Source of the DNA: Notoacmeibacter sp. | GTDB lineage: Bacteria; Pseudomonadota; Alphaproteobacteria; Rhizobiales; Rhizobiaceae | Assembly: GCA_019912385.1 (NCBI GenBank) | Contig: JAIOIW010000126.1 | Span: 21,254 to 85,253 of the forward strand | Length of the DNA stretch: 64,000 nucleotides | Direction: 5' to 3' | Shown here: piece by piece, positions 42,990 to 51,910 of the stretch | Numbering within the stretch: position 1 is the first letter of the stretch | Layout: each line of letters starts with the position of its first letter | The notes under the pieces: model-generated | What the model saw: the letters and a program-made list of their open reading frames with translations, nothing else | Databases searched by the model: none | Told to the model about the DNA's origin: nothing | Made by a program: the position numbers and the translations under genes

Positions 42990-43481
42990 ATGGACGCAAC
43001 ATCGCTTGCCACCCTATGGGCCACCGTCGCCCTCGTGATCTTTCTCGGCATCTTTGTCTATCTCAGGGTTCCGGGAATGATCGGCAGGTCGCTCGACGAC
43101 CGCGCCGAGCGTATCCGCAAGGAACTGGACGACGCCCGCAAGTTGCGTGAGGACGCGCAGCAGGCGCTCGCCGAATGCCAGCGCGCCCGCAAGGAAGCCG
43201 AACAGGCTGCCGCCGACATGGTGGCGGCGGCCAAGCAGGAAGCCGACGCCCTCAAGGCCGAGGCGCGCCAGAAGTCCGAAGAGTTCGTCGCCCGCCGCAC
43301 CGCGATGGCCGAACAGAAGATCGCCCAGGCCGAACGCGACGCCATTAACGATGTTCGCGCCCGCGCTGTGGACATTGCCGTCGAGGCGGCCCGTTCGCTG
43401 CTCGGTACCAAGGTGGACGAGAAGGCGGCCGGCGAACTGTTCAGGAAGTCGCTCGATGAGGTGCGCACGCGCATGAACTGA
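42990..43481 (+). CDS. atpF: ATP synthase FO subunit b
   Basis: ATG 42990 is 16 bp after b' with GAGGATGG upstream. The 163-residue protein has an N-terminal span (SLATLWATVALVIFLGIFVY), then LRVPGMIGRSLDDRAERIRK and a continuous charged stalk helix. It pairs with b' in the stator. It is the last FO gene; F1 genes are not in the window, the usual split in this group. A strong terminator follows. Confidence 0.95.
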   Translation: MDATSLATLWATVALVIFLGIFVYLRVPGMIGRSLDDRAERIRKELDDARKLREDAQQALAECQRARKEAEQAAADMVAAAKQEADALKAEARQKSEEFVARRTAMAEQKIAQAERDAINDVRARAVDIAVEAARSLLGTKVDEKAAGELFRKSLDEVRTRMN

Positions 43482-43505
43482 GCGGTCAGCCGACAGGATC
43501 TTGAA

Positions 43506-43536
43506 GACGCCGCGGCCTTGCCGCGGCGTCTTTGTT
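43506..43536 (+). terminator. Rho-independent terminator of the FO operon
   Basis: GACGCCGCGG (43506-43515), loop CCTTG, CCGCGGCGTC (43521-43530), then TTTGTTTT. A perfect 10-bp GC stem with a T-rich tail, 24 bp after the atpF stop and before the convergent rnhB end. Confidence 0.9.
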
Positions 43537-43567
43537 TTGGAAAGCAGGCGCGGAATTTGGCTTGGCG

Positions 43568-44221
43568 TCAGCCTTTCAGGGGGGCGAAGCTGAACCGGTG
43601 GATGCGCGCGACGCCGCCGAGGCTGGCAATCGCATCGCGATGGCGCTTCGTCGCATAGCCGGCATGGGCGGAGAACCCGTATGCCGGATGAACCGGGCAA
43701 AGGCGGGCCATCATCCGGTCGCGCAGGACCTTTGCCACGATCGATGCGGCGGCAACCGACACGGAGCGCTGGTCGCCTCTTACCAGTGCTCGCGCCTGGC
43801 AAGGGAGACCGGGCGGAATGTCGCGCCCGTCGGCGAGCGCGAAATCGGGTGCAACGGCCAGGCCCGCCGTCGCCCTCCGCATCGCCTCGAGGCTCGCCTT
43901 GCGAATGTCGTCCGTATCGATCGCCGTCGCGCATATGGAGACCGCGCAGACAGCCACCGCCTGTTCCAGAATGATCGCGTAGAGATTTTCGCGAATCACT
44001 GCGGAAAGCCGCTTGGAATCGTCGAGGCCCACGGGGATGCGGCCGGAATCGAGGATGACTGCCGCCGCGACGACCGGGCCCGCCAATGGTCCCCGGCCTG
44101 CCTCGTCGAGGCCCGCAATTGCCCGGAGGCCCTGCCGCATCAGCCCGGTTTCGATACCGAAATCGGGTTTTGGCGGCGGGTCGTCAAAAAGCAGCGGAGA
44201 ATCGGATGCCGGGCGAGCCAT
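43568..44221 (-). CDS. rnhB: Ribonuclease HII
   Basis: Starting at ATG 44221 ([13 protein letters not shown]) gives 217 residues, the family size; the frame is open to 44347 but without homology. The catalytic motifs are present: [15 protein letters not shown] (Asp-Glu), DDSKRLS, the Asp in [17 protein letters not shown] and [16 protein letters not shown]. It removes ribonucleotides and RNA primers from RNA/DNA hybrids. It is convergent to the FO operon. Confidence 0.94.
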   Translation of the reverse strand: MARPASDSPLLFDDPPPKPDFGIETGLMRQGLRAIAGLDEAGRGPLAGPVVAAAVILDSGRIPVGLDDSKRLSAVIRENLYAIILEQAVAVCAVSICATAIDTDDIRKASLEAMRRATAGLAVAPDFALADGRDIPPGLPCQARALVRGDQRSVSVAAASIVAKVLRDRMMARLCPVHPAYGFSAHAGYATKRHRDAIASLGGVARIHRFSFAPLKG

Positions 44222-44354
44222 TTGCGGCGATGCTCGCACCGGTTCCGATTCTCCGCAAGACCTTCCCGGAATGGGGGCGGCCGGGAAGGCTCCATCGGTT
44301 ACAGCGCCGTGCGTTCCTCGGGATGTGCAAAGGACGCTGTAATTCATTGAACCT

Positions 44355-44401
44355 GCGCATCGTGCTTTCCGGAAACCGATCCGGTTTTCGGGCCGATGCG
44401 C
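44355..44401. repeat. Rhizobial REP-like palindromic element
   Basis: GCGCATCG (44355-44362) and CGATGCGC (44394-44401) bracket an inner dyad with CCGGAAACCG and CGGTTTTCGG. The arrangement resembles the short palindromic intergenic repeat common in Mesorhizobium and relatives, with its GCGCATGATC and CCGGTTTTCGG blocks. It lies in the 215-bp gap between rnhB and the radical SAM gene. I see only one copy here. Confidence 0.6.
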
Positions 44402-44436
44402 TCGTCAGGGACGGGGCTGCCGGGAATGAACGCCGC

Positions 44437-45591
44437 TTACAGAAGCATCAGTTGCTCTCCCTGTCGCGCAGGCGGCGTGAACAGGTCGGTTCTCAGCGGC
44501 CGCTTTGTCGCGTTGAGCCCATATTTCTTCGCCGCCATCTCGAATCGCCGGCCAATCTGCCAGGCATAAGGTCCCGTGCCGCGCATGCGCCGGCCCCATT
44601 GCGCATCGTAATCCTTGCCGTCGCGCATCGCCCTGATCAGCGACAGTACGTTGCGGTAGCGATCGGGATAGTTGCGCAGGAGCCATTCCTTGAACACAGG
44701 GGCCACTTCCAGCGGCAACCGCAGGATGATGAAGCCGGCTTCGCGCGCACCCGCCGCACTGGCCGAATCGAGAATACGCTCCACCTCGTGGTCGTTGAGC
44801 CCGGGTATGAGCGGCGCGGCCATGACCGAAACCGGGATTCCGGCATCGCTGAGCGCCCGCATGGCCTCCAGCCGTTTCGCCGGCGTCGCGGCACGCGGCT
44901 CCATCGTGCGGGCCAGCTTTCGGTCGAGCGTCGTCACCGACAGCGCGACCTTGGCCAGGCCCTTTTCCGCCATGCGCGACAGAATGTCGATGTCACGGGT
45001 CACCAGCGCCGACTTCGTCACGATGCCCACCGGGTGGTTGGCGGCCTCCAGCACTTCGAGGATCTCGCGCATGATCCGCCAGGTCTTCTCTACCGGCTGG
45101 TAAGGGTCGGTGTTGGTGCCGATGGCAATCGTCTTGGGCGCGTAGTTCCTGGCGGCCAGTTCGCGCTCGAGAAGCCGCGCGGCATCGGGCTTGGCAAACA
45201 ACTTGGATTCGAAATCGAGCCCGGCCGAAAGGCCCATATAGCTGTGGGTCGGGCGCGCGAAGCAATAGACGCAGCCGTGCTCGCACCCGCGATAGGGATT
45301 GATCGAGCGGTCGAAGGATATGTCGGGCGATGTGTTGCGGGTGATGATCGTGCGCGGACGTTCCACCTGGACATCGGTCTTGAACGGTTCGAGCGCCTCG
45401 ATTGATTCCCACCCGTCGTCGAACACATGCCGGGTCAAAGGCTCGAAGCGTCCGCTCGGATTGATGCCGGCCGCCCGCCCGCGCCGCCGTGCATTGTCGA
45501 TCCGCATGCCGCTGTCGTTGATGATCGCGTTGGCATGTTCGGCGCGCCCGGGCCCGAATGCGGAAACATCGGCTTGGCGGATCGGTTCCAT
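44437..45591 (-). CDS. PA0069 family radical SAM protein
   Basis: ATG 45591 is preceded by AAGGAGG at good spacing, giving 384 residues; an upstream frame to 45669 runs through the promoter. The radical SAM Fe-S motif is CEHGCVYCF (CxxxCxxC), preceded by FDRSINPYRG, with GTNTDPYQPVE and SVTTLDRKLARTMEPRAATP further on. This is the PA0069/Rv2578c class, distantly related to spore photoproduct lyase. The catalysed reaction is not known to me. A perfect alphaproteobacterial LexA box overlaps its promoter, suggesting SOS induction. Confidence 0.9.
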   Translation of the reverse strand: MEPIRQADVSAFGPGRAEHANAIINDSGMRIDNARRRGRAAGINPSGRFEPLTRHVFDDGWESIEALEPFKTDVQVERPRTIITRNTSPDISFDRSINPYRGCEHGCVYCFARPTHSYMGLSAGLDFESKLFAKPDAARLLERELAARNYAPKTIAIGTNTDPYQPVEKTWRIMREILEVLEAANHPVGIVTKSALVTRDIDILSRMAEKGLAKVALSVTTLDRKLARTMEPRAATPAKRLEAMRALSDAGIPVSVMAAPLIPGLNDHEVERILDSASAAGAREAGFIILRLPLEVAPVFKEWLLRNYPDRYRNVLSLIRAMRDGKDYDAQWGRRMRGTGPYAWQIGRRFEMAAKKYGLNATKRPLRTDLFTPPARQGEQLMLL

Positions 45592-45658
45592 GTAGGCCTC
45601 CTTGCTGCTCTCTCTCAGAGTCATCATGCTGATGAACATATTCCTATAATCGGAAAAA

Positions 45659-45673
45659 GAACAAATCAAGAAC
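45659..45673 (-). promoter_or_regulatory. Candidate LexA (SOS) box before the PA0069 radical SAM gene
   Basis: On the minus strand GTTC-TTGATTT-GTTC, a perfect match to the alphaproteobacterial LexA consensus GTTC-N7-GTTC. TTGATT inside it can serve as the -35 with TAGGAA 17 bp downstream, so LexA binding would occlude the promoter. It lies 67 bp upstream of the radical SAM start and 35 bp before the divergent glycosyltransferase gene. Confidence 0.7.
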
Positions 45674-45707
45674 TTTTTGATTGCTGTGGGCGCTGGCGTA
45701 ATCGCGC

Positions 45708-46235
45708 ATGATCGGCTATTTCAGCGCGATGCTTTCCGTGATCATCGAAACGCATAATGACGAAGAGGGGCTGGCGCGCACGCTGGCCTCGCTCGTGCCG
45801 GCCGCGGTCGAGGGCATGGTGCGCGAGGTCATCGTCTGCGATCATGGTTCGACCGACCAGTCCCATTTCGTGGCCGACCACGCCGGTTGCCGGTTCATCA
45901 CCAATGGCGGAATCGCCAGCGGAATAAGGATGGCCAAGAGCGAGTGGCTTATTCACCTGGAACCGGGTGCGAGGCTTTGCGACGGCTGGACCGAACCGGT
46001 GGCGGAGCATACGGCGAGTTCGACGTCAGCGGCCCGTTTCACAAGGGCAAGGAATGGGCGGGGCGGTTTCTTCAAGGGCGTGTTTCCCACCAGGAAGCGG
46101 CCGCTCTCCAATGGTCTGCTGATCACGAAACGCCAGGCGGCCGCGCTTACGCAAAAGGCCCAGGATGGCGAAGCCCTGGCCCGTCGCCTGTCAGCCAAGC
46201 GCCTCAGGGCGGAAATCCAGGTCGCTCCGCGGTGA
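45708..46235 (+). CDS. Short family-2 glycosyltransferase-like protein
   Basis: The 175-residue protein begins MLSVIIETHNDEEGLARTL (after MIGYFSA) with the GT-A fold Rossmann-like start, then VIVCDHGSTDQSHFVADHAG (the D-x-S/T-x-D region), GIASGIRMAKSEWLIHLEPG and a short C-terminal part. At this length it holds only a minimal GT2 domain, and the usual DxD is not clear (HLEPGARLC in its place), so activity is uncertain. ATG 45708 or 45729 are both possible starts. It is followed by coaX after 48 bp. Confidence 0.75.
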   Translation: MIGYFSAMLSVIIETHNDEEGLARTLASLVPAAVEGMVREVIVCDHGSTDQSHFVADHAGCRFITNGGIASGIRMAKSEWLIHLEPGARLCDGWTEPVAEHTASSTSAARFTRARNGRGGFFKGVFPTRKRPLSNGLLITKRQAAALTQKAQDGEALARRLSAKRLRAEIQVAPR

Positions 46236-46283
46236 ATTGTGCCCACCGATCCGACAACGGCTTAACAGAAAGGACGAGCGGTC

Positions 46284-47057
46284 ATGCTTCTCGCCATTGA
46301 GCAGGGCAACACCAATTCCATGTTCGCAATTCACGATGGCGAGCGCTGGGTCGCGCAATGGCGGACGGCGACCGAACCCAACCGTACTGCCGACGAATAC
46401 GGCGTGTGGCTCGCCCAGTTGATGACGATGGCAGGTTTGCCGCATGAATGCCTGGATGCCTGCATCATCGCCAGCGTCGTTCCGCAGTCGGTGTTCAATC
46501 TCCGGAACCTGTCGCGCCGCTATCTCAATGTCGAACCGCTGGTCATCGGCGAGAATGTCGAACTCGGCATCAATGTGCGCACCAGCAAGCCTTCCGAGGT
46601 CGGCGCCGACCGGCTGGTCAACGCGGTCGGTGCGCAGATTCTCTATTCGGGTCCGCTGATCATCATCGACAGCGGTACCGCGACAACGCTTGACGTGGTG
46701 GCCGCCGACGGCGGCTTCGAGGGTGGCGTGATCGCACCCGGAATCCACCTCTCGGTCGAGGCGCTGCATGCGGCTGCCGCCAAGCTTCCGCGCGTCGCGC
46801 TAAAGCGCCCGGACCGCATCGTCGGAAACGATACCGTCAGCGCCATGCAATCGGGCGTATTCTGGGGCTATATCGGGCTGATCGAGGGCATGATCGCCCG
46901 TATCAAGGCCGAGTACGGCCAGCCCATGACCGTGGTGGCGACGGGCGGCGTCGCATCATTGTTTCATGACGCGACCGACGCCATCGACCACTTCGATCCG
47001 GACCTGACGATTCGTGGCCTGTTGGAACTGCATAACCGCAATACCGGGAAGGGATAG
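46284..47057 (+). CDS. coaX: Type III pantothenate kinase
   Basis: The 257-residue protein has the CoaX ASKHA-fold motifs: [15 protein letters not shown] at the N terminus, [25 protein letters not shown] with the second catalytic Asp, and [12 protein letters not shown]. It phosphorylates pantothenate in the first step of CoA synthesis. The first motif usually reads DxGNT; here it is EQGNT. AGAAAGGACG lies upstream of ATG 46284. Its stop is 2 bp from the convergent moaB stop. Confidence 0.93.
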   Translation: MLLAIEQGNTNSMFAIHDGERWVAQWRTATEPNRTADEYGVWLAQLMTMAGLPHECLDACIIASVVPQSVFNLRNLSRRYLNVEPLVIGENVELGINVRTSKPSEVGADRLVNAVGAQILYSGPLIIIDSGTATTLDVVAADGGFEGGVIAPGIHLSVEALHAAAAKLPRVALKRPDRIVGNDTVSAMQSGVFWGYIGLIEGMIARIKAEYGQPMTVVATGGVASLFHDATDAIDHFDPDLTIRGLLELHNRNTGKG

Positions 47058-47059
47058 CC

Positions 47060-47605
47060 TTACTTGCGGCGTTTCAGGTGCTCGTCGAGCCGCGGCATGA
47101 TTTCCACGAAATTGCACGGCATGCGGCGGTAGTCGAACTGGCCTTCCAGGATGCCGTCCCAGGCGTCCTTGCAGGCGCCGGTCGAGCCCGGCAGAACGAA
47201 CACGAAGGTCTGGTTTATGAGACCCGCCGTGGCGCGCGACTGGATCGTGGAGGTGCCGATCTTGTCGAACGAGATACGGTGAAAGACTTCCGAAAACCCG
47301 TCCATTCGCTTGTCGAACAGCGGTTCGAGCGCTTCGGGTGTCACATCCCGGCCGGTGAAGCCTGTACCGCCGGTCGTGATGATCGCGTCGATATCGTCAC
47401 GCTTCGACCAGGCGACAACGATCTCGCGGATCGCATCGGCATCATCGCGCACAAGCGCGCGGCCGGCGACGTGGTGACCCGCGGCCTCGATCCTGTCCAC
47501 CAGCGTCTGGCCTGACCGGTCGTCTTCGATTGATCGCGTGTCCGACATGGTCAGGACGGCAAAACCGACGGGTATGAAAGGTCTTTTTTCGTCAATGCCG
47601 GGCAT
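47060..47605 (-). CDS. moaB: Molybdenum cofactor biosynthesis protein B
   Basis: The 181-residue protein has the MoCF-binding fold: VGFAVLTMSDTRSIEDDRSG, DAIITTGGTGFTGRDVTPEA and FVFVLPGSTGACKDAWDG, with the last 40 residues NFVEIMPRLDEHLKRRK typical of rhizobial MoaB. It adenylylates or binds molybdopterin in the cytosol. It overlaps the ispE stop by 14 bp in the same strand. Confidence 0.93.
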   Translation of the reverse strand: MPGIDEKRPFIPVGFAVLTMSDTRSIEDDRSGQTLVDRIEAAGHHVAGRALVRDDADAIREIVVAWSKRDDIDAIITTGGTGFTGRDVTPEALEPLFDKRMDGFSEVFHRISFDKIGTSTIQSRATAGLINQTFVFVLPGSTGACKDAWDGILEGQFDYRRMPCNFVEIMPRLDEHLKRRK

Positions 47606-48506
47606 CGTTGTCTCCTGGTGAGGGAAGGGTCGTGGTGGCGGCCACGAACCAGTCGGGATGGGCGGTCCGCAAGCCAGTCTCAGCTTGCCTTGCCGTTTCG
47701 GGATTGTCGAACAATGCGAAACAGGTGGCGCCGGAACCCGACATGCGGGCCGCGAGCGGGCGGTGCTGCCTGAGCTCGGCCAGAACGTCGCCGACTACGG
47801 GCGCGAGCGAACGCGCCGGGGCCTCGAGATCGTTTCGCGTATTGCGCAGCCACGCGATCAGCCCTTGCGTGTTCGCCGCGCCGGAAAAGTCGGGCAGGGG
47901 TAGATTGTCCTTTTCCTTCAGCGCCTTGAAGACCGCCGGTGTCGGAACCCCAATCCCCGGATTGGCCAGCACCATCACCAGCGGCGGAAAGCCATCCACG
48001 AAGGTGATTTCCTCGCCGGTGCCGCGTGCGCGAAGCGGCCGGACATGGACGCACATTGGCACATCGGCACCGAGCGTACGGCCGATTCCGGCAAGCTGCC
48101 CCGCGTTGCAACCGAGGCTCCATAGGCTGTTGAGTGCGCGCAGGCTCGCTGCCGCATCGGAAGATCCCCCGCCGATGCCCGATGCCACAGGCAGGTTTTT
48201 CTCCAGCGTGATCGCGACCGGGCCGCAGTCATGCCCGCCACTGAGCCCGCGAAGAAGGTCGCGCGCTCGCTCGACAAGATTACCCGGTTCCGCTTCGAGA
48301 TCGCGTGAAAATGGCCCTGTCACGGCAAGGCTGTCCGCATCGCCGGGCGCGACAGTGACGCGGTCGCCGAATTCGGTGAACACGGCCAGCGTGTCGATAA
48401 GGTGATATCCGTCATCGCGCCGGCCGGTGACATGGAGCGCCAGGTTGATCTTTGCCGGTGCAAGGGCTTCGATCCGCCCGTCCTCGCTTGTGGAAAGCAG
48501 TTGCAC
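47592..48506 (-). CDS. ispE: 4-diphosphocytidyl-2-C-methyl-D-erythritol kinase
   Basis: GTG 48506, 5 bp after the stop of the small upstream gene, gives 304 residues; the frame is open to 48656 but overlaps that gene. GHMP-kinase motifs are APAKINLALHVTGRRDDGYH, NLPVASGIGGGSSDAAASL (the ATP loop) and the C-terminal ARMSGSGATCFALF. It catalyses the ATP-dependent fourth step of the MEP isoprenoid pathway. Its partner downstream in lipid biosynthesis, ispB, lies 3 kb away. Confidence 0.93.
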   Translation of the reverse strand: MQLLSTSEDGRIEALAPAKINLALHVTGRRDDGYHLIDTLAVFTEFGDRVTVAPGDADSLAVTGPFSRDLEAEPGNLVERARDLLRGLSGGHDCGPVAITLEKNLPVASGIGGGSSDAAASLRALNSLWSLGCNAGQLAGIGRTLGADVPMCVHVRPLRARGTGEEITFVDGFPPLVMVLANPGIGVPTPAVFKALKEKDNLPLPDFSGAANTQGLIAWLRNTRNDLEAPARSLAPVVGDVLAELRQHRPLAARMSGSGATCFALFDNPETARQAETGLRTAHPDWFVAATTTLPSPGDNDARH

Positions 48507-48511
48507 GTCTG

Positions 48512-48697
48512 TCAGTCTTTCTTGACGGTGTATTCGCCGGTCTCGGGATCCTTCACCAGTGTGCCGTCGGCTCGGTTTCGCAACTCTGCCTCCTCTCGGC
48601 GCACCTTGGCCGAAACACGTTCGGCTTCGCGTTTGAACGAGCGATAGCCGTACCATGCCACCGCGACCACAAGGGCAAGAAGGATCAGTTGCGCCAT
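48512..48697 (-). CDS. Small single-span membrane protein
   Basis: The 61-residue protein has one N-terminal span (MAQLILLALVVAVAWYGYRS), a charged helix (REAERVSAKVRREEAELR) and a C-terminal VKDPETGEYTVKKD motif that looks conserved. I recognise it as a common rhizobial hypothetical without assigned function. It sits just upstream of ispE on the same strand (5 bp), preceded by GGGAGGACGCAA. Confidence 0.75.
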   Translation of the reverse strand: MAQLILLALVVAVAWYGYRSFKREAERVSAKVRREEAELRNRADGTLVKDPETGEYTVKKD

Positions 48698-48752
48698 TTG
48701 CGTCCTCCCACGCTCAGCGGCCTCCGGCAGCCGCGCTGCGCCACAACAGATA

Positions 48753-49652
48753 TCAAAGGCCGTAGCGGCCCCATAGCGAGCGTCTCTCTGCTGCGTCGAT
48801 TAGCCCGTCCGCCATGTTCGCCGCAATGTCGCCCGTGGCGCGATGCGCGAGCGAACTGAAAAAGCTCAGCCGGCGGCCGAACAGCCCGCGTGGCGGGCTC
48901 ACCAGCTTCAGCCGCGTCTTTTCGCCGTAGCGCTGCTTCATGAAGCCGCGCATGTCGCCGACATGGTCGACGAGCCCGAGCGGCAGGCTCGCCTTTCCGG
49001 TCCAGAACGCCCCGGTGAACAGTTCCTCGTCATTGCTCAGCCGGTCGCCGCGCCGTTCCTTGACCATCTCGATGAAGGTCTCGTGCATCTCCAACTGCAG
49101 CTTCTTCAGCCGCTCGACATCCTCTTTCTTCTCCGGCTGGAAAGGATCGAGGATCGCCTTGTTCTTTCCCGCCGTATAGACGCGCCGCTCCACTCCGATC
49201 TTCTTGAGCAGGTCGGGGAAGCCGAAACTCGCCGAGACGACGCCGATGGAACCGATGATGGACGAAGGATCGGCAACGATCTCATCGCCCGCGAGCGCGA
49301 TCATGTAGCCGCCGGATGCCGCGACGTCTTCGGTGAAGACGATAACCTTCTTCTCCTTCTCTTCGGCCAGGTCGCGGATGCGCTTATAGATAAGCCGCGA
49401 CTGGACCGGCGAACCGCCGGGCGAGTTGACCGATATCGCGATCGCCGGCGCCGACTTGTAGGAAAAGGCCTTTTCGATCATACCGGCCGTATTGGCGAGG
49501 TTGAGGCTTTGGCGCATCGGCGAACCGCCCGCCATGATCGTTCCGTGAAGGCGGACGACGGGGATGAGATCGCCCCGGGTGCGAAAACGCGAGGGCAGAA
49601 GGCGTGCAAGAGAACTTGGCAAGACCGATGCTCCAATTGATTGAATTGTCAT
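48753..49652 (-). CDS. S49 family peptidase (SppA/SohB-like)
   Basis: The 299-residue protein has the S49 core: AIAISVNSPGGSPVQSRLI, VIVFTEDVAASGGYMIALAG with the serine nucleophile, PSSIIGSIGVV and the lysine base region RRVYTAGKNKAILDPF. The N terminus lacks a strong signal peptide but is amphipathic (LPSSLARLLPSRFR). It degrades signal peptides or membrane-protein fragments. Length matches the short SohB-like class. Confidence 0.9.
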   Translation of the reverse strand: MTIQSIGASVLPSSLARLLPSRFRTRGDLIPVVRLHGTIMAGGSPMRQSLNLANTAGMIEKAFSYKSAPAIAISVNSPGGSPVQSRLIYKRIRDLAEEKEKKVIVFTEDVAASGGYMIALAGDEIVADPSSIIGSIGVVSASFGFPDLLKKIGVERRVYTAGKNKAILDPFQPEKKEDVERLKKLQLEMHETFIEMVKERRGDRLSNDEELFTGAFWTGKASLPLGLVDHVGDMRGFMKQRYGEKTRLKLVSPPRGLFGRRLSFFSSLAHRATGDIAANMADGLIDAAERRSLWGRYGL

Positions 49653-49708
49653 GTAGGCAGTTTGTCTGACGACGCAAGAAAAAGAAGCGGCGACCTTCGG
49701 GAGCGACG

Positions 49709-50488
49709 CTAATCGCCAAACAGGCTGGCCATGCCGTTGTTGATCGCGTCGGCGTGCTCGCAGAAACGGTCCGATCCGGTCTCGTGCAGGAAAAGCGGTG
49801 GATGCAGTGAAAGCGGCGCACGTGATGCCCGTACAGCGCGCACCACGATGCGGATCGCCGGTGCATCGCTTCGCGGGTGAATGGCGATGATCTCGACCGC
49901 GCCGAACCGGCCTTCCATCGCGGCGAGAACGGGCATAAGCGAGACCGGGCGGGCGATCAGTGCCACGCCGCCCCGCGGCTTGACGATGGCCGCCGCCGTG
50001 CGCATCCAGTGCTCCGGCAGATCGCCGGGCATCACATGGGCCTCGGCCCTGAGATCGTCCGGCGTGCGGCGGTCGCCAGGCGCGTTGAAAGGCGGGTTGA
50101 GGATCGCGAAATCAAAGCCGGCATTCTCCAGCCCCGCCGCGATGCGAGCTTTGCCGGTCAGAGTGACATCGGCTTCAAGCACACTCGCTCGGTCCTTCAG
50201 ATGCGCGTTTTGCGGCAACTCCAACGTCTCGCGCGCGTATTGCGCCATCTCCGGCGACCGCTCCACAAGCACCGCCGTGGAACCCGGGCAACGCGAGATC
50301 ACCGCGAGTGCCGCCGCGCCGGCGCCCGCACCGAGATCGGCCAGCCGGCCGGAAAACGGGGACGGAACGGCGGCGGCGAGCATCATGGCATCCATCCCGG
50401 CCCTGTGACCTTTGCCGGCCGGTTGCTTCAGCCAGAATTCACCGCGATGAAACGCGTCGATCGAATAGCGCTCGGCCTGGGCGTCCAT
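49709..50488 (-). CDS. SAM-dependent methyltransferase, tRNA1(Val) m6A (TrmN6-like)
   Basis: ATG 50488 (MDAQAERYSIDAFHRGEF) gives 259 residues. It has SAM motif I ADLGAGAGAAALAV and the adenine-N6 motif IV NPPFN in AILNPPFNAPGD, with the TrmN6-type start in which FxxGEFWLKQP and GMDAMMLAAAV precede motif I. It would methylate A37 of tRNA1(Val). It lies next to DUF2007 and divergent from ispB, the normal rhizobial context. Confidence 0.85.
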   Translation of the reverse strand: MDAQAERYSIDAFHRGEFWLKQPAGKGHRAGMDAMMLAAAVPSPFSGRLADLGAGAGAAALAVISRCPGSTAVLVERSPEMAQYARETLELPQNAHLKDRASVLEADVTLTGKARIAAGLENAGFDFAILNPPFNAPGDRRTPDDLRAEAHVMPGDLPEHWMRTAAAIVKPRGGVALIARPVSLMPVLAAMEGRFGAVEIIAIHPRSDAPAIRIVVRAVRASRAPLSLHPPLFLHETGSDRFCEHADAINNGMASLFGD

Positions 50489-50498
50489 GATTGTCCGG

Positions 50499-50723
50499 TC
50501 AGCCTTCCGGGGTTTCGGCACCGATGCCGGCATCGACGAGAATGCGCCTGGCCGCAGCGAGCCGGTCTTCCTCGACCAGGACGCGCCGCGGCAGGACGCC
50601 GAGCGACCCTTCCAGAATGCTCATGTTCCCGTCTGCAACGAAAAAGGCGATCCCCGCGTCGCGCATGAGCGACTCGACGAACGAGATGATCACGGGATCG
50701 TTTGTGCGGATCAGTTCCTTCAT
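50499..50723 (-). CDS. DUF2007 domain protein
   Basis: Starting at ATG 50723 gives 74 residues: MKELIRTNDPVIISFVESLM, DAGIAFFVADGNMS and LGVLPRRVLVEEDRLAAARR. This is the signal-transducing PII-like DUF2007 fold, usually encoded between the methyltransferase and ispB. It ends 10 bp before the methyltransferase start. Function is unknown. Confidence 0.88.
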   Translation of the reverse strand: MKELIRTNDPVIISFVESLMRDAGIAFFVADGNMSILEGSLGVLPRRVLVEEDRLAAARRILVDAGIGAETPEG

Positions 50724-50890
50724 GGGGCGAAAGTGACGCAAACGGCCCGTACTGTAAACGGATTTGGCTTGCATCTTTGCGTGGTGCGCAGGACCCAGCC
50801 TATCCGAATGTCTTGATGCTCCGGTTTCAAGCCTATAGGGAAGGATCAGTGGAGACGGGCCAGTGCGCCCGCGCAAGCAGGAGTTTCGTT

Positions 50891-51907
50891 GTGGGAGTCG
50901 TCTTATCGCTTGACGAGAGCAAGAAACCGGCCGCATCGGTAAAGCCGTTGATGGACCTGACGGCAGCCGACATGGCCCGCGTCAATGAACTGATCCTGTC
51001 CAAGGCCGGTTCGGACGTCGAACTGATCCCGGAGATTTCCAATCATCTCGTATCCTCCGGCGGCAAGCGTCTGAGACCGATGATCACGCTGGCCGCCGCG
51101 CAGATGTTCGGTTATGGCGGCGACAACCATGTCAAGCTCGCCACCGCGGTCGAGTTCATGCACACCGCGACCTTGCTGCACGATGACGTGGTCGACGAAA
51201 GCGGCTTGCGTCGCGGCCACAAGACGGCGCGCGTGATATGGGGCAACCAGGCCAGCGTCCTGGTGGGCGATTTTCTGCTCGGCCAGGCTTTTCGCATGAT
51301 GGTCGATGTCGGCTCGCTCGATGCGCTCGACGTGCTTTCGACAGCCGCCGCAGTGATCGCCGAGGGCGAGGTCTGGCAATTGTCGGCTGCTCAGGATCTC
51401 GAGACCACCGAGGACGACTATCTTGCTGTCATCAAGGCCAAGACCGCGGCGCTCTTTTCGGCTGCCGCCGAAGTCGGGCCGATCATTTCGGGCGGATCGA
51501 AGACGGATCGCGCCGCCCTGCGGTCCTACGGGACGAATCTGGGCCTTGCGTTCCAGTTGATCGATGACGCGCTCGATTATGGCGGCAGCGCCTCCGATCT
51601 CGGCAAGAACACGGGCGACGATTTCCGCGAAGGCAAGGTCACGCTGCCGGTGGTCCTGAGCTACAGGCGCGGAACCGCCAAGGAACGGGAATTCTGGAAA
51701 GGCGCCATAGAGGATGGTGGTAGTAGCGACGAGGCGCTCGAACGGGCGATTGCCCTGATGAATAGCCACGGCGCCATCACCGATACGGTCGCTCGCGCCC
51801 GGCATTTCGGCGATATCGCCCGCGATGCGCTGGCGCCCTTGAAACCCAGCGCCCAGAAGGACGCGCTCTACGAGGTGATCGACTTCTGCATCAGCCGCGT
51901 AAACTGA
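50891..51907 (+). CDS. ispB: Octaprenyl/polyprenyl diphosphate synthase
   Basis: GTG 50891 with CAGGAG 7 bp upstream begins MGVVLSLDESKKPAASVKPL, as in rhizobial homologues; earlier frame sequence is not protein-like. The 338-residue enzyme has the first aspartate-rich motif LLHDDVVDESGLRRG and the second LIDDALDYGG, with GGKRLRPMITLAAAQ. It elongates farnesyl diphosphate to the long side chain of ubiquinone. It is divergent from DUF2007. Confidence 0.95.
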   Translation: MGVVLSLDESKKPAASVKPLMDLTAADMARVNELILSKAGSDVELIPEISNHLVSSGGKRLRPMITLAAAQMFGYGGDNHVKLATAVEFMHTATLLHDDVVDESGLRRGHKTARVIWGNQASVLVGDFLLGQAFRMMVDVGSLDALDVLSTAAAVIAEGEVWQLSAAQDLETTEDDYLAVIKAKTAALFSAAAEVGPIISGGSKTDRAALRSYGTNLGLAFQLIDDALDYGGSASDLGKNTGDDFREGKVTLPVVLSYRRGTAKEREFWKGAIEDGGSSDEALERAIALMNSHGAITDTVARARHFGDIARDALAPLKPSAQKDALYEVIDFCISRVN

Positions 51908-51910
51908 TCA

